Part shown: one piece after another, positions 54,988 to 64,000 of the stretch
Layout of the letters: every line of letters starts with the position of its first letter
Numbering within the stretch: position 1 is the first letter of the stretch
Source of the DNA: Enterobacter cloacae subsp. cloacae ATCC 13047
Lineage (GTDB): Bacteria > Pseudomonadota > Gammaproteobacteria > Enterobacterales > Enterobacteriaceae
Assembly (NCBI RefSeq): GCF_000025565.1
Contig: NC_014121.1
Span: 310,001-374,000, forward strand
Reading direction: 5' to 3'
Length of the DNA: 64,000 bases
The notes under the pieces: generated by a model
Told to the model about the DNA's origin: nothing
What the model saw: the letters and a program-made list of their open reading frames with translations, nothing else
Databases searched by the model: none
Translations under genes and position numbers: made by a program

Positions 54988-55829
54988 TGGCTGTTCGCCT
55001 CGCTCTGTTGGCGGCAGTAATCGGTGTCGGAGCAGACAAACATCCGTTTGCCCGTATCATCCAGCACCACTTCATCCAGATAGCTGTGTTTCGAGCCGCA
55101 GATGGCGCACGGCTCGTCCCACTCCTGCACCGTGAACGGGTGGTCATCGAAATCGAGACTCTCCACGCGGGTGTAGGGCGGGACGGCGTAGATGCGCTTT
55201 TCGCGCCCGGCACCGAACAGCTGCAGGGCAGGCATCATGTCCATTTTCGGGTTGTCGAATTTCGGGATCGGCGACGGATCCATCACGTAGCGCCCGTTGA
55301 CCTTCACCGGGTAGGCGTAGGTGGTGGCGATATGGCCGAAGCGGGCGATATCTTCATACAGCTTCACCTGCATCACCCCGTACTCTTCCAGGGCGTGCAT
55401 GGTGCGGGTTTCTGTTTCGCGCGGCTCGATAAAGCGCAGCGGCTCCGGGATCGGCACCTGGAAAATCAAAATCTGATCTTCAGTGAGCGGCGTTTCGGGA
55501 ATACGGTGGCGGGTCTGGATAAGCGTCGCATCTTCGGTTTTTTCGGTGGTGTTGACGCCCGTCACGCGCTTAAAGAAGTTGCGAATCGACACGGCGTTGG
55601 TGGTGTCGTCGGCTCCCTGGTCGATGACCTTCAGCACGTCTGACTCACCGATGACGCTGGCGGTAAGCTGAATGCCCCCGGTGCCCCAGCCGTAAGGCAT
55701 CGGCATTTCTCGACCACCAAACGGCACCTGATAGCCGGGGATAGCGACCGCTTTCAGGATGGCGCGGCGGATCATGCGTTTGGTTTGCTCGTCCAGATAA
55801 GCAAAGTTGTAGCCGCTTAGGTTAGCCAT
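54984..55829 (-). CDS. phnJ: Carbon-phosphorus lyase PhnJ
   Basis: PhnJ is the radical-SAM enzyme that breaks the C-P bond of alpha-D-ribose 1-methylphosphonate 5-phosphate. From the ATG at 55829 it has 281 residues, as in E. coli. Its non-canonical cluster site is C241-AI-C244 (EPCAICGS) with Cys266 (MFVCSD), and the catalytic Cys272 (DYCRQQ). An earlier in-frame GTG at 55835 would add two residues. The start overlaps the phnI stop by 8 bases. Confidence 0.98.
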   Translation of the reverse strand: MANLSGYNFAYLDEQTKRMIRRAILKAVAIPGYQVPFGGREMPMPYGWGTGGIQLTASVIGESDVLKVIDQGADDTTNAVSIRNFFKRVTGVNTTEKTEDATLIQTRHRIPETPLTEDQILIFQVPIPEPLRFIEPRETETRTMHALEEYGVMQVKLYEDIARFGHIATTYAYPVKVNGRYVMDPSPIPKFDNPKMDMMPALQLFGAGREKRIYAVPPYTRVESLDFDDHPFTVQEWDEPCAICGSKHSYLDEVVLDDTGKRMFVCSDTDYCRQQSEANSQ

Positions 55830-56886
55830 TTTCACGCTCCCGTTGCAGACGTTTCAGCAGTTCCAGTTCGGCCTGGAAGTCAACGTAATGCGGCAGCTTG
55901 AGGTGCGAAACAAAGCCCGCCGCCTCGACGTTATCCGCATGGGCCAGCACGAACTCTTCGTCCTGTGCCGGGCCGGAAATCTGTTCGCCGTAGTCCGGCG
56001 CCTGCAGGGCGCGGTCAACCAGCGCCATCGCCATGGCTTTACGCTCGCTCATGCCAAAGACCAGCCCGTAACCGCGGGTAAAGTGTGGGGTGTCGTCGTC
56101 AGGTGCGACAAAACCATTCACCATTTCACACTCGGTCATTAGCAGTTCACCGACGTTCACAGCAAAACCCAGCTCTTCGGGGATGATTTCGACGTCGAGA
56201 TAGCCGCTGCGAATCTCCGCCGCAAACGGGTGGTTACGCCCGTAGCCGCGCTGCGTTGAATAGGCCAGCGCCAGCAGATAGCCTTCGTCCCCGCGCATCA
56301 GCTGCTGCAGGCGAGACGAGCGTGAACAGGGGTAAACGGGAGGCGTGCGGGTGATGTCGTCGGGTTGCGCTCCGGTCTCTTCTTCAGCCTTTGCCAGACC
56401 CTGCTTCGCCAGCAGGCTAAAGACGTGCGGAGATGCTTCCTGCCCGGTCTCCGTGGTGCTGAGCGTCGGCGTTTCGCCGTTCGCCAGCAGGGTGAAATCC
56501 AGCAGGCGGTGGGTGTAGTCGTACGTAGGGCCAAGGAGCTGGCCGCCGGGAATATCTTTATAAACGGCGGAAATTCGCCGCTCCAGGCGCATTTCTGCCG
56601 TATTGACCGGCTCGCTCACCGCCAGGCGGGGAACGGTGGTGCGCCAGGCGCGCAGCAAAAAGATGGCTTCGACGTTGTCGCCGCTGGCCTGCTTCAGCGC
56701 CAGCGCTGCCAGCTCGCGGTCGGCGACGCCGCCTTCGGTCATCACTCGATCCACCGCCAGGTTCAACTGCTGCTCAATCTGGGCGACGCTCAGCTCGGGA
56801 AGCTGTTCATCACCCCGTCGTCTGTGCGCCTGTAGCGCATGGGCGGCGGCGATGGCCTTCTCGCCCCCTTTGACGGCAACGTACAT
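55822..56886 (-). CDS. phnI: C-P lyase subunit / nucleosidase PhnI
   Basis: A 354-residue subunit that, with PhnG, PhnH and PhnL, transfers the ribose-triphosphate of ATP to methylphosphonate, releasing adenine. The conserved start [12 protein letters not shown] and the motif HFTRGYGLVFGMSERKAMAMAL are present. The ATG at 56886 overlaps the phnH stop (TGATG). Confidence 0.97.
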   Translation of the reverse strand: MYVAVKGGEKAIAAAHALQAHRRRGDEQLPELSVAQIEQQLNLAVDRVMTEGGVADRELAALALKQASGDNVEAIFLLRAWRTTVPRLAVSEPVNTAEMRLERRISAVYKDIPGGQLLGPTYDYTHRLLDFTLLANGETPTLSTTETGQEASPHVFSLLAKQGLAKAEEETGAQPDDITRTPPVYPCSRSSRLQQLMRGDEGYLLALAYSTQRGYGRNHPFAAEIRSGYLDVEIIPEELGFAVNVGELLMTECEMVNGFVAPDDDTPHFTRGYGLVFGMSERKAMAMALVDRALQAPDYGEQISGPAQDEEFVLAHADNVEAAGFVSHLKLPHYVDFQAELELLKRLQRERENG

Positions 56887-57470
56887 CAGCACACCTCCAC
56901 GTGGGTGGTTCGCGGGATCGCCAGCAGGCGCTCGCCGCAGGTCAGGATCAGGTCAATGCCCAGCGGGAACGGATGCGGGCGTTCGGTCAGCTCATGAATA
57001 ATGCACTCCGGCAGCTGTGGCGCGACCATGCGTTCGTCGGCAATCCCCGCCCCGGTCAGGCGCAGCATGCGACCACCGCTCAGGCTGGCGACCTGCAGGA
57101 GCAGCGTGGCGCTGGTCTCCGGTGCTACCGCGCTGCCTTCACTCAGGGCATTGAGCTGCTCATGGCTGATTTGCTCATCGGCAACGGCAAACACCGCCTG
57201 ACGGGGCTGCTCAACCAGCGGGGCGTTAGTGTGAAAACGCAGATTCTGGCTGGCGATGTCATTGGATAACGTCCCCGAAAGCCACACCGGGGTATCGTTG
57301 TCGGCGAGGGTCAGCAGTACGCTGGTGGTCGCCAGGTTCAGCGGCAGCCAGCCCTGGGAGAGCTGATGCAGGGAGACAATCACGCCTGGCTCGCTCATGG
57401 CTTTCAGCAGGCGACGAAAACTGTGTTGGGCATCCTGGACGGCCAGGGTAAAAGCGGGTTGAAGCGTCAT
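56886..57470 (-). CDS. phnH: C-P lyase subunit PhnH
   Basis: A 194-residue C-P lyase core subunit with a fold resembling PLP transferases but no cofactor lysine. It begins [20 protein letters not shown] as in E. coli PhnH. It overlaps phnG by 4 bases and phnI by 1 base. Confidence 0.97.
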   Translation of the reverse strand: MTLQPAFTLAVQDAQHSFRRLLKAMSEPGVIVSLHQLSQGWLPLNLATTSVLLTLADNDTPVWLSGTLSNDIASQNLRFHTNAPLVEQPRQAVFAVADEQISHEQLNALSEGSAVAPETSATLLLQVASLSGGRMLRLTGAGIADERMVAPQLPECIIHELTERPHPFPLGIDLILTCGERLLAIPRTTHVEVC

Positions 57471-57919
57471 GCGTTATCTCCGCGAACAAGCGTAAAGAAG
57501 TCGACCCGGCTGGTATTGACTTGCGCCTGACGTGCGGCAGTGCGCGCGGCGAGGTTGGCTTCCAGCGGGGCAATCAGGGTTTCCATCAGGGTCTGGAAAT
57601 GGGGTTGTTCCTGCAGCAGGGCGTCGATCACCGCGCAGCGCTCGGCGTGCGGTTTATCGCGACCGAGCACGTAGCTGTAACCCAGCGTGCCGCTGCTCAG
57701 ACGAATGACCGCGCGGGTGAGGGCGGCATCACCGCCGAAAAAGCGCTCCCCGGTACCGCCCATTCTTGCCTGGATCTGTACCAGGCCAATTTCCGGCGCG
57801 CGGAGCGTTTCATAGTCTGGCGTCAGGTTAAGCGCGTTCATGCGGCTCGCCAGTGCAGCAGGCTGGCTATGGGCCAGGGCGCGCATCCAGCGCTGACGGG
57901 TGGAGGTGTCGAAATGCAT
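57467..57919 (-). CDS. phnG: C-P lyase subunit PhnG
   Basis: A 150-residue subunit of the PhnGHIJ core. Conserved features are [16 protein letters not shown] and [19 protein letters not shown]. It starts on the base after the phnF stop codon. Confidence 0.96.
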   Translation of the reverse strand: MHFDTSTRQRWMRALAHSQPAALASRMNALNLTPDYETLRAPEIGLVQIQARMGGTGERFFGGDAALTRAVIRLSSGTLGYSYVLGRDKPHAERCAVIDALLQEQPHFQTLMETLIAPLEANLAARTAARQAQVNTSRVDFFTLVRGDNA

Positions 57920-58645
57920 TCAGTGCTCCATGGTGAATTCAATCATGTCGGCGCGGGTCAGGCTGACGGAGTACTCCGTTGCGTTGATCTCGCCGTCACG
58001 GTGGTTGAGGGTGCGCACGCAGAGCAGCGGAGCCATGTTGGGGATCTCCAGCACCTTGCTCTCTTTCGCCTGCGCGCGGCGGGCGCTGATACGCGTCTGG
58101 GTACGTTTGAGCACAAGACCCGTGGCGTCCTGCAAAAAGTCATGCAGTGAACCGCTGGAGAAGTGTTGCAGCACCGGCCAGAGGCTCAGGTCGCTGAAGT
58201 AGTGATCTATCTGGCAGACCGCCACGCCATTGACCCGGCGCAGGGTGCGCAGATGCACAACGTTGTCGCCCTCCTGAATACCCAGCGCATCGGCTACATG
58301 GCTGGAGGCCGGACGCAGCACGGAGAGCAGTTTTTCGCTGGTGGGATGGCTTCCCTGGTCGAGCAGGTTCTGACTAAAGCGCGCCTGGGCATTGAGCGGG
58401 TAATCGAACGGGCGCATCAGCACCAGCACGCCGACGCCCTGACGGCGCTGTACCCATCCGCGCTCAACCAGCTGATCGATGGCGCGGCGCAGGGTGTGGC
58501 GGTTCACTTCATAGCGGTCTGCAAGCTGCTGTTCGGCTGGCAGGTAGTCTCCGCAGCGATAATGGGTGCGCAGCTCCACTTCGAGCTTTGCTGCAATCTC
58601 TTGCCAGCGGGTAGGGTAACTGGTCGGATGTCTGGATAAGTGCAT
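57920..58645 (-). CDS. phnF: GntR-family regulator PhnF
   Basis: A 241-residue GntR/HutC-type protein: N-terminal winged helix (GDYLPAEQQLADRYEVNRHT) and C-terminal UTRA ligand domain (PASSHVADALGIQEGDNVVH to SVSLTRADMIEFT). E. coli PhnF is not needed for phosphonate growth and is thought to be a regulator. The ATG at 58645 (MHLSRHPTSYPT) matches E. coli; a TTG at 58654 is less likely. It lies 20 bases after phnE. Confidence 0.95.
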   Translation of the reverse strand: MHLSRHPTSYPTRWQEIAAKLEVELRTHYRCGDYLPAEQQLADRYEVNRHTLRRAIDQLVERGWVQRRQGVGVLVLMRPFDYPLNAQARFSQNLLDQGSHPTSEKLLSVLRPASSHVADALGIQEGDNVVHLRTLRRVNGVAVCQIDHYFSDLSLWPVLQHFSSGSLHDFLQDATGLVLKRTQTRISARRAQAKESKVLEIPNMAPLLCVRTLNHRDGEINATEYSVSLTRADMIEFTMEH

Positions 58646-58665
58646 ACCAATCAAAGCCTCGCTTC

Positions 58666-59445
58666 TCAGATGAAGTGCTTACGCAAACGTTGAGAGAGGA
58701 AATCCAGCAGGCTGACGGTGATGATGATGAGTACCATCAGGGCGCAGGTTTGCTGGAACTGGAAACCGCGGATCGCCTCCCACAGGGTGACGCCGATGCC
58801 GCCTGCGCCGACCATGCCGACGACGGTGGCGGAACGGACGTTAGATTCGAAGCGGTAGAGCGAATAGGAGATCAGCAGCGGCATGACCTGGGGCAGCACG
58901 CCGTAAAGGATCTCTTCAATTTTGTTGGCGCCGGTGGCGCGAATACCTTCGACCGGGCCGGGTTCAATGGCTTCCACGGCTTCGGAAAGCAGCTTGGAGA
59001 GCACGCCGGTGGTGTGGATGAATAGCGCCATCACCCCCGCGAACGGCCCCAGACCCACGGCAACCACGAACAGCATCGCGAACACCATTTCGTTAATGGC
59101 GCGGCAGGCGTCCATCAGGCGGCGCATCGGCTGATAAATCCACCACGGAACGATGTTTTCCGCGCTCATCAGGCCAAACGGAATGGAGAGGATGACGGCC
59201 AGGGCGGTCCCCCAGACGGCGATTTGCAGGGTGACAGCCATTTCGCCGAGATAGTCCTGCCACTGGCTAAAATCGGGCGGGAAGAAGTCGGCAGCGAAGG
59301 TGGCCATGTTACCGGCGTCTTTAAACAGCAGCAGCGGATCCATCTCCGCGCCCTTCCAGGAGATAACCAGCACCGCCAGCAGGATGGCCCAGCTAAATAG
59401 CGAGAACCAGCTGCGTTTCGGCGGTGGGAGGGTGATGGTTTGCAT
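58666..59445 (-). CDS. phnE: Phosphonate ABC transporter permease PhnE
   Basis: A 259-residue permease with six membrane helices and the EAA-type loop [20 protein letters not shown]. The frame is unbroken. In E. coli K-12 phnE is inactivated by an 8-bp duplication that makes phosphonate use cryptic; no such duplication is present here, so uptake should work. The ATG at 59445 (MQTITLPPP) follows AAAGGAG; the frame extends into the upstream repeat at 59468 but that is not coding. Confidence 0.95.
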   Translation of the reverse strand: MQTITLPPPKRSWFSLFSWAILLAVLVISWKGAEMDPLLLFKDAGNMATFAADFFPPDFSQWQDYLGEMAVTLQIAVWGTALAVILSIPFGLMSAENIVPWWIYQPMRRLMDACRAINEMVFAMLFVVAVGLGPFAGVMALFIHTTGVLSKLLSEAVEAIEPGPVEGIRATGANKIEEILYGVLPQVMPLLISYSLYRFESNVRSATVVGMVGAGGIGVTLWEAIRGFQFQQTCALMVLIIITVSLLDFLSQRLRKHFI

Positions 59446-59467
59446 GTTGACTCCTTTGTGTTTAGTT

Positions 59468-59552
59468 CCCTCTCCCTGAGGGAGAGGGTTAGGGTGAGGG
59501 GGAAATGTGCGCGCTGATGCCCTCACCCCGGCCCTCTCCCACAGGGAGAGGG
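59468..59552. repeat. Inverted pair of CCCTCTCCC-family repeats between phnD and phnE
   Basis: A copy at 59468-59501 (CCCTCTCCC-tga-GGGAGAGGG, TTAGGGTGAGGG) and an inverted copy at 59520-59552 (CCCTCACCCCGGCCCTCTCC, CACAGGGAGAGGG) are joined by GTGCGCGCTGATG. The acs/yjcH composite has the linker GTGCGGTCTGATG, so the two composites share a common origin. Confidence 0.87.
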
Positions 59553-59561
59553 AGAAAAGCG

Positions 59562-60578
59562 TTACTGCACCGCTTTATTCACACTGGTCATTGCACCAAG
59601 CGCGGCGGTCAGGCGGTCCAGGTCTTCCAGCTGGGCCTGAATAGCTGCCACTTTGCTGGTCTTCTCCTCGTCCTTAAGCCCCTTGTTGTCCTTCACGCCC
59701 TGCATCTCTTTAAACAGCGCCAGCTGGCGAATCGGGACCAGTTGCAGGTCGCTCGACGGGCGGAACGGTGCCCAGCCCAGACGCGTCAGCACGGCTTTCT
59801 CTTCTGGCGTTTTGCCGTAGGTCATAAAGAAGTCGTACACCTTGTCCTTGGTGCTTTCAGAAAGGTTTTTGCGCCAGACAATCGGGTCACCCGGGATAAG
59901 AGGGGATTTCCAGATCACCTTCAGCTCTTTCAGTTTGTCCGGTGCGGAGGTCTTCAGCTTGTCGAGGTTTTCAGTATTGTTGGTGGCGACGTCCACCTGC
60001 TTGTTGGCCACGGCCAGGGCGTTGGTTTCATGGCTGGCATTGACGGTGCGTTTGAAATCGCTGGCAGAGGCATTGTTTTTGGCGAAGACGTAATAGCCCG
60101 GCACCAGGAAGCCTGAAGTGGAGTTCGGATCGCCGTTGCCGAAGGTCAGTTCTTTGCGTTTGGCGAGCATATCGTTGAGGTTATTGATCGGGCTGTCTTT
60201 GTTGACGATCAGCACGCTCCAGTAACCCGGAGAGCCATCGGCAGCAACGGTCTGGGCAAAGACCTGGCCGTTTGCACGATCCACCGCTTCCATGGCGGAG
60301 AGGTTGCCATACCAGGCGATGTCCACTTTGTTAAAGCGCATCCCCTGGATGATGCCCGCGTAATCCGGGGCGAAGAAGGCGTTTACTTTGATCCCCAGTT
60401 TGGTTTCCATATCTTTCAGGAAGGGCTCCCACTGAGGCTTCAGGTTCTGCTGTGATTCCGTCGAAATAATGCCAAAGTTCAGCGCTTTTTCCTGCTCCTC
60501 GGCGTACGCAGGGCTTAACAGGGTGCTGATGCTGAACATGCTGGTGAAAGCCAGCGCGGCAACCGTTTTATAGCTCAT
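59562..60578 (-). CDS. phnD: Phosphonate-binding protein PhnD
   Basis: A 338-residue periplasmic receptor for phosphonates. The signal peptide is [20 protein letters not shown], cleaved near AYA-E. The ligand-site region [19 protein letters not shown] and [19 protein letters not shown] are conserved. The ATG at 60578 gives the E. coli length and correct ribosome-binding distance (GAGGAA); an ATG two codons upstream is possible. Confidence 0.96.
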   Translation of the reverse strand: MSYKTVAALAFTSMFSISTLLSPAYAEEQEKALNFGIISTESQQNLKPQWEPFLKDMETKLGIKVNAFFAPDYAGIIQGMRFNKVDIAWYGNLSAMEAVDRANGQVFAQTVAADGSPGYWSVLIVNKDSPINNLNDMLAKRKELTFGNGDPNSTSGFLVPGYYVFAKNNASASDFKRTVNASHETNALAVANKQVDVATNNTENLDKLKTSAPDKLKELKVIWKSPLIPGDPIVWRKNLSESTKDKVYDFFMTYGKTPEEKAVLTRLGWAPFRPSSDLQLVPIRQLALFKEMQGVKDNKGLKDEEKTSKVAAIQAQLEDLDRLTAALGAMTSVNKAVQ

Positions 60579-60601
60579 TTCCATTCCTCGTAGTGGGGAC
60601 G

Positions 60602-61390
60602 TTATGCAGCCTTCGCGTTCTCTTCGACACGGTTAATGCTGCGGTAGAGATGGTCAAAACGTTCGTTATCAAACTGGTGGCTTGCGCCATCAAAGAACAC
60701 ATGTCCCTGACGCAGGGCGACAATGCGCTCGCAGTAGCGCAGGGCGTAATCCACCTGATGCAGCGTCACCACCACGGTGATGCCGTCGTTCTGGTTAATG
60801 TCATGCAGGGTTTCCATCACGATGCGGGCGGATTCCGGATCCAGCGAGGCGATGGGCTCGTCGGCAAGGATGATTTTCGCTTTCTGCATCAGGGCACGGG
60901 CGATGGCCACGCGCTGCTGTTGTCCACCGGAGAGGGTGGAGACGCGCTGATGGGCGAAGTGCGCCATGCCTACGCGGGTGAGTGCCCGCAACGCCTCTTG
61001 CTTCTGTAACGGGGAGAACCAGCGCAGACAGGTGCGCCAGAATGGGGTGCTGCCGAGCGCGCCAATCAGCACGTTCTCCAGCACCGTCAGTCGATTTACC
61101 AGATTAAATTGCTGGAAGATGCAGCCTGTCTGCGCGCGGCTTTTGCGGATATCCCGCGCCAGTCGCCCTGCACGCTGTACGGTGTTGCCCAGCAGTTCGA
61201 CGTGGCTCTCCGGGATGCTATCGCCGGTAATCAGGCCGCTTAAGTGACGCAGAAGGGTGGATTTACCTGAACCGGATGGCCCCAGCAGCGCTACCATGTC
61301 GCCCTGCTGGACGGTCAGATCAACGGCATGCAGAGCCTTGTTGTGATGAAAGGTCTTGCTCAGTTTCTCGACGCGGATGACGGTTTGCAT
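60602..61390 (-). CDS. phnC: Phosphonate ABC transporter ATPase PhnC
   Basis: A 262-residue ATPase with Walker [17 protein letters not shown], signature LSGGQQQRVAIAR and Walker B IILADEPIASLDPES. First gene of phnCDEFGHIJKLMNOP. In E. coli the operon is transcribed from a PhoB-dependent promoter. Upstream I see only one good CTGTCAT-like half (TTGTCAT, minus strand, 61491-61497) with a poor second half, so a Pho box is plausible but not demonstrated. Confidence 0.97.
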   Translation of the reverse strand: MQTVIRVEKLSKTFHHNKALHAVDLTVQQGDMVALLGPSGSGKSTLLRHLSGLITGDSIPESHVELLGNTVQRAGRLARDIRKSRAQTGCIFQQFNLVNRLTVLENVLIGALGSTPFWRTCLRWFSPLQKQEALRALTRVGMAHFAHQRVSTLSGGQQQRVAIARALMQKAKIILADEPIASLDPESARIVMETLHDINQNDGITVVVTLHQVDYALRYCERIVALRQGHVFFDGASHQFDNERFDHLYRSINRVEENAKAA

Positions 61391-61506
61391 ATGCTGGGCC
61401 TCACAATAAATGTGGCCTCATGCTGGCGCATCAATATGACATTTGGGTTAAGTGCAGGTTGCGGGAGTTTGAAGAGTTGAAGTGAAAACGATGACAATCT
61501 TTCCAG

Positions 61507-61566
61507 ACCCGGTCAGCGCAGCGCCACCCGGGGTTGTTGCCGGATGCGCTGCGCTTATCCGGCCTA
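61507..61566. repeat. BIME-like REP pair overlapping the yjdN stop codon
   Basis: ACCCGGTCAGCGCAGCGCCA...CCCGGGG (about 61507-61533) and TTGCCGGATGCGCTGCGCTT...ATCCGGCCTAC (about 61535-61566) face each other. The TAG stop of yjdN (61564-61566) is formed by the CTA of the second copy. Confidence 0.83.
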
Positions 61567-62007
61567 CGAACTTTGTTGCTGCTTAACGACGTTAATCATC
61601 CACGGCACGCCGTATTTGTCGGTGACCTTACCGAAACCGTGCGCCCAGAAGGTCTCCTGCCAGGCCATTTCAATATTTCCGCCATCCGCGAGATTGTCGA
61701 ACCAGCGTTGGCCTTCATTGACATCCTGTGTGTCGAGAACCAGCGTGAATCCGGCATACTGCGCCTTACTGCCCGGCGGCAGGCCATCGCTCATCATGAT
61801 ATCGCTGCCCGCAATGCGAACGTTGGAGTGGGCTATAGCGGAGTCCGGGAACTGCATGCCAGACGGGCAGCCTTCTTCGCTGCTCTCGCTTTTTGGCATT
61901 TCGCCGAAGGTGATTTTATAGAGGAGTTCTGCGCCGACGGCCTGCTGATAAAAGGCGGTTGCCTCTGCACAGTTGCCGGCGAAAGAGATGTAGGGACTTA
62001 ACGGCAT
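61564..62007 (-). CDS. yjdN: VOC-superfamily protein YjdN (PhnB)
   Basis: A 147-residue glyoxalase/VOC-fold protein (MPLSPYISFAGNCAEATAFY, DKYGVPWMINV). E. coli YjdN, formerly PhnB, is not needed for phosphonate degradation and its activity is unknown. Its upstream start lies 80 bases from the yjdM stop, with a REP between them. Confidence 0.94.
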   Translation of the reverse strand: MPLSPYISFAGNCAEATAFYQQAVGAELLYKITFGEMPKSESSEEGCPSGMQFPDSAIAHSNVRIAGSDIMMSDGLPPGSKAQYAGFTLVLDTQDVNEGQRWFDNLADGGNIEMAWQETFWAHGFGKVTDKYGVPWMINVVKQQQSS

Positions 62008-62054
62008 AATCTTTACCTCACGTAAGAAAAGCCCATTAAGTGTAGTGGGAGTGT

Positions 62055-62080
62055 GCCCGGTAAGCGAAGCGCCACCGGGC
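62055..62080. repeat. REP element between yjdN and yjdM
   Basis: GCCCGGTAAGCGAAGCGCCA followed by CCGGGC is a compact perfect-ended REP copy 8 bases beyond the yjdM stop codon. Confidence 0.85.
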
Positions 62081-62087
62081 GGGTAAA

Positions 62088-62423
62088 TCAGTTCTTTTTC
62101 ACAAACTCAGATTTCAGTTTCATTGGACCAAAACCGTCAATTTTGCAGTCGATATTATGATCGCCTTCAACCAGACGGATATTCTTCACTTTGGTCCCGA
62201 TCTTCAGCATGGAAGAGCTGCCTTTAACCTTCAGGTCTTTGACGACGGTGACGCTGTCGCCATCTGCCAGCAGGTTACCGTTAGCATCTTTTACAATCAG
62301 CACGTCAGCATCCTGTGACGGCTCTGCGTCGTTCCATTCGTGGGCGCATTCCGGGCAAATGAACATGCCATTATCTTCATAGGTGTATTCAGAATTGCAT
62401 TTCGGGCAGTGTGGAAGTTGCAT
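62088..62423 (-). CDS. yjdM: Zinc-ribbon protein YjdM (PhnA family)
   Basis: A 111-residue protein with an N-terminal zinc ribbon ([21 protein letters not shown]) and a C-terminal SH3-like barrel ([20 protein letters not shown]). It is near identical to E. coli YjdM. Despite the name PhnA family, phosphonoacetate hydrolase activity is not expected from this group. The ATG at 62423 is chosen over an upstream open frame because it gives the conserved start LPHCPKC; the ribosome-binding site is GAGGAT. Confidence 0.96.
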   Translation of the reverse strand: MQLPHCPKCNSEYTYEDNGMFICPECAHEWNDAEPSQDADVLIVKDANGNLLADGDSVTVVKDLKVKGSSSMLKIGTKVKNIRLVEGDHNIDCKIDGFGPMKLKSEFVKKN

Positions 62424-63023
62424 CGGGGGTATCCTCAAAAAAGTGCTTAACACGCTGGAAAGTGCCAGCAAAATGACGGCAGAGCGCCGAAAAAGAGGGC
62501 AAGTATAACGCAAATCCACACGATTGTCGGTGATATTGTTTAATAAAAAAAAACCGAAAAGCGTGTTGCGGGTGACACTTTCTGTCAGTCGGTTAAGCGA
62601 TGCTAACGCCATTAACGTGTTGGGAAGAATTGACACTGAATATATCGAATATTTTATTGCGGCAAATTGCTACGTTCCGCCATTTCGGATAAGGTGAAGC
62701 GACACATTGTTATTTATCGCCGGTTTTCGTCGTCGTACATCTGTTATGACGCTGAACCATTCCCTCTCTTTTTAGGTGGGTAAATAATGATGATATATCC
62801 TGAAGTTTCTTAAAAATGGGCTACGCTTTTTATCTTTTGACTATCAGGTCAGGAGAAAAGCTTTTCACGCCATGCAAGGATAGCGATTTATTTCTGATTG
62901 TCTTCAATCAGTTATATTTCGGTGAACATGTTTTCCACACGTGATCATATAAGCCGAAAAACATAATTAAAACCCGGTGGCTTAATAAAAGTAATAAATT
63001 TGCGTTAAGGAAAGGCTTTTATC
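62424..63023. other. Long AT-rich intergenic region between yjdM and crfC
   Basis: These 600 bases separate divergent genes and show no convincing coding frame. The region must contain the yjdM and crfC promoters. A GCCGAAAA octamer at 62953-62960 resembles the FliA -10 element, but the matching -35 is poor. Confidence 0.5.
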
Positions 63024-64000
63024 ATGCACACACAGACAATTTTTGAATTAAGCCAGGAAGCAGAACGGTTGCTACAACTCGCCCTGCAAAACCTTGATAC
63101 CTTGAAATCAATGCCGATAGCGATGCTGGAGAGTACCGCGACGGCCATTACGGGTGAAAAGAACAACGTTTTACCTTTGCATTTTAGCGCGCGTGGTGTC
63201 GAAGCACAGCAGGCGATGCTGAATAGTGAATTGCGCAAAATAACCCGTCTGGAAATGGTGCTGGCTATTGTTGGAACCATGAAGGCGGGGAAATCGACCA
63301 CCATTAATGCGATTGTGGGCACCGAAGTATTGCCCAACCGCAACCGTCCGATGACGGCGCTCCCGACCCTTATTCGTCATACGCCGGGCCAGAAAGAGCC
63401 GGTACTGCATTTTACGCATGTCTCTCCCATTGATGATCTGATCCAACTGCTACAGAAAAAGCTCTGCGATGACGATCGCGGTAAGCTGGCGCAGCGTCTG
63501 GAAATCGATAAAGACATGAATACGCTGCTGGAGAGAATTGAAAGAGGCGAGGCTTTCGAGAAGCACCACCTTGGGGCGCAGCCGATATTTCATTGTCTGA
63601 AAAGCCTGAACGACCTGGTGAGGCTCTCTCAGGCGCTGGACGTGGCCTTCCCGTTCTCAGAGTACGCGGCGATAGAGCATATACCGGTGATTGAGGTGGA
63701 GTTTGTGCATCTTGCGGGTCTGGATGCGCACCTGGGGCAGCTGACGCTGCTGGACACGCCTGGGCCAAATGAAGCCGGGCAGCCCCATCTGCAAAAAATG
63801 CTCACCGAACAGTTGTCCCGCGCCTCCGCGGTGCTGGCGGTGATGGACTATACCCAGCTCAAATCGATTTCTGATGAAGAGGTTCGTCAGGCCATTTCGG
63901 TAGCGGGAAAATCGGTGCCTTTGTATGCGCTGGTGAATAAATTCGACCAGAAGGATCGCAACAGCGACGATGAAGAGCAGGTCAGGGCGATGATCTCCGG
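63024..64000 (+). CDS. crfC: Dynamin-like clamp-binding protein CrfC (YjdA), N-terminal part
   Basis: The frame from the ATG at 63024 runs open through the right edge (about 325 residues of about 740). It closely matches E. coli CrfC, a dynamin-like protein reported to bind the DNA polymerase clamp and help colocalise sister replication forks. GTPase motifs are G1 GTMKAGKSTTIN, G3 DTPGPNEAG and G4 NKFD. The N-terminal region that holds the E. coli clamp-binding motif (QLALPW) diverges here to NVLPLHF. The ribosome-binding site AAGGAAAGG precedes the ATG. Confidence 0.95.
   Translation, partial: MHTQTIFELSQEAERLLQLALQNLDTLKSMPIAMLESTATAITGEKNNVLPLHFSARGVEAQQAMLNSELRKITRLEMVLAIVGTMKAGKSTTINAIVGTEVLPNRNRPMTALPTLIRHTPGQKEPVLHFTHVSPIDDLIQLLQKKLCDDDRGKLAQRLEIDKDMNTLLERIERGEAFEKHHLGAQPIFHCLKSLNDLVRLSQALDVAFPFSEYAAIEHIPVIEVEFVHLAGLDAHLGQLTLLDTPGPNEAGQPHLQKMLTEQLSRASAVLAVMDYTQLKSISDEEVRQAISVAGKSVPLYALVNKFDQKDRNSDDEEQVRAMIS

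Noticed and set aside
59446..59526. Extended N-terminus for PhnE
   Set aside because: The extra residues (such as [10 protein letters not shown]) are a translation of the palindromic repeat, not protein homology.
61480..61497. Pho box upstream of phnC
   Set aside because: Only one heptamer (TTGTCAT) is good and the second half matches at about 3 of 7 positions, so it is not listed as a feature.
62953..62960. FliA (sigma-28) promoter before crfC
   Set aside because: GCCGAAAA resembles the -10 element but the sequence at the -35 position does not match TAAAGTTT.

Overview
The window is chromosomal DNA of a member of the Enterobacteriaceae. Gene content and protein sequences point to Enterobacter or a close relative (Lelliottia, Leclercia), although no species can be fixed without a database search. 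The gene order follows the E. coli K-12 plsB-to-proP arc almost gene for gene, with three lineage-specific replacements.

Positions 1-18500 hold a housekeeping block: plsB (5' part only), dgkA, lexA-dinF, yjbJ, zur, a cupin gene and a TraF-like outer-membrane protein (both absent from this site in K-12, from memory), dusA, pspG, qorA, dnaB, alr, tyrB, aphA, yjbQ-yjbR, uvrA, ssb and yjcB. Control signals are readable directly: two SOS boxes before lexA, one between uvrA and ssb, a sigma-54 promoter before pspG, and a consensus CRP site near yjcB.

Positions 18500-34750 hold pdeC, the soxS/soxR pair with its perfect operator, the sRNA SraL (RyjA) antisense to the soxR tail, a glutathione S-transferase, ghxP with three PurR-like sites, yjcE, a lysR/lrgA/lrgB (cidAB-type) island, the acetate operon acs-yjcH-actP, gltP and yjcO. 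The nrf operon that lies between acs and gltP in K-12 is absent.

Positions 34800-50150 are the accessory part. They carry a Hok-family type I toxin with its overlapping leader frame (short and easy to miss), the selenoprotein formate dehydrogenase fdhF (in-frame UGA at codon 140), an orphan OmpR-type regulator, lpxO, and an operon combining a ribose-type ABC importer with a D-lyxose-isomerase-like enzyme, a class II aldolase and a PfkB kinase. A hybrid histidine kinase is divergent from that operon. The operon is split by a complete 1279-bp IS4-family (IS10-like) element with a perfect 9-bp target duplication, which landed in a palindromic repeat.

Positions 50200-62430 hold yjdP and the complete carbon-phosphorus lyase operon phnCDEFGHIJKLMNOP, then yjdN (phnB) and yjdM (phnA). 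The window ends inside crfC (yjdA).

Two families of intergenic palindromic repeats are scattered through the window. One is a REP-like element (core GCCGGGTGGCGCTGCGCTTA and its complement). The other has the form CCCTCTCCC-loop-GGGAGAGGG followed by TTAGGGTGAGGGC. They sit at the 3' ends of genes and in places overlap their stop codons.
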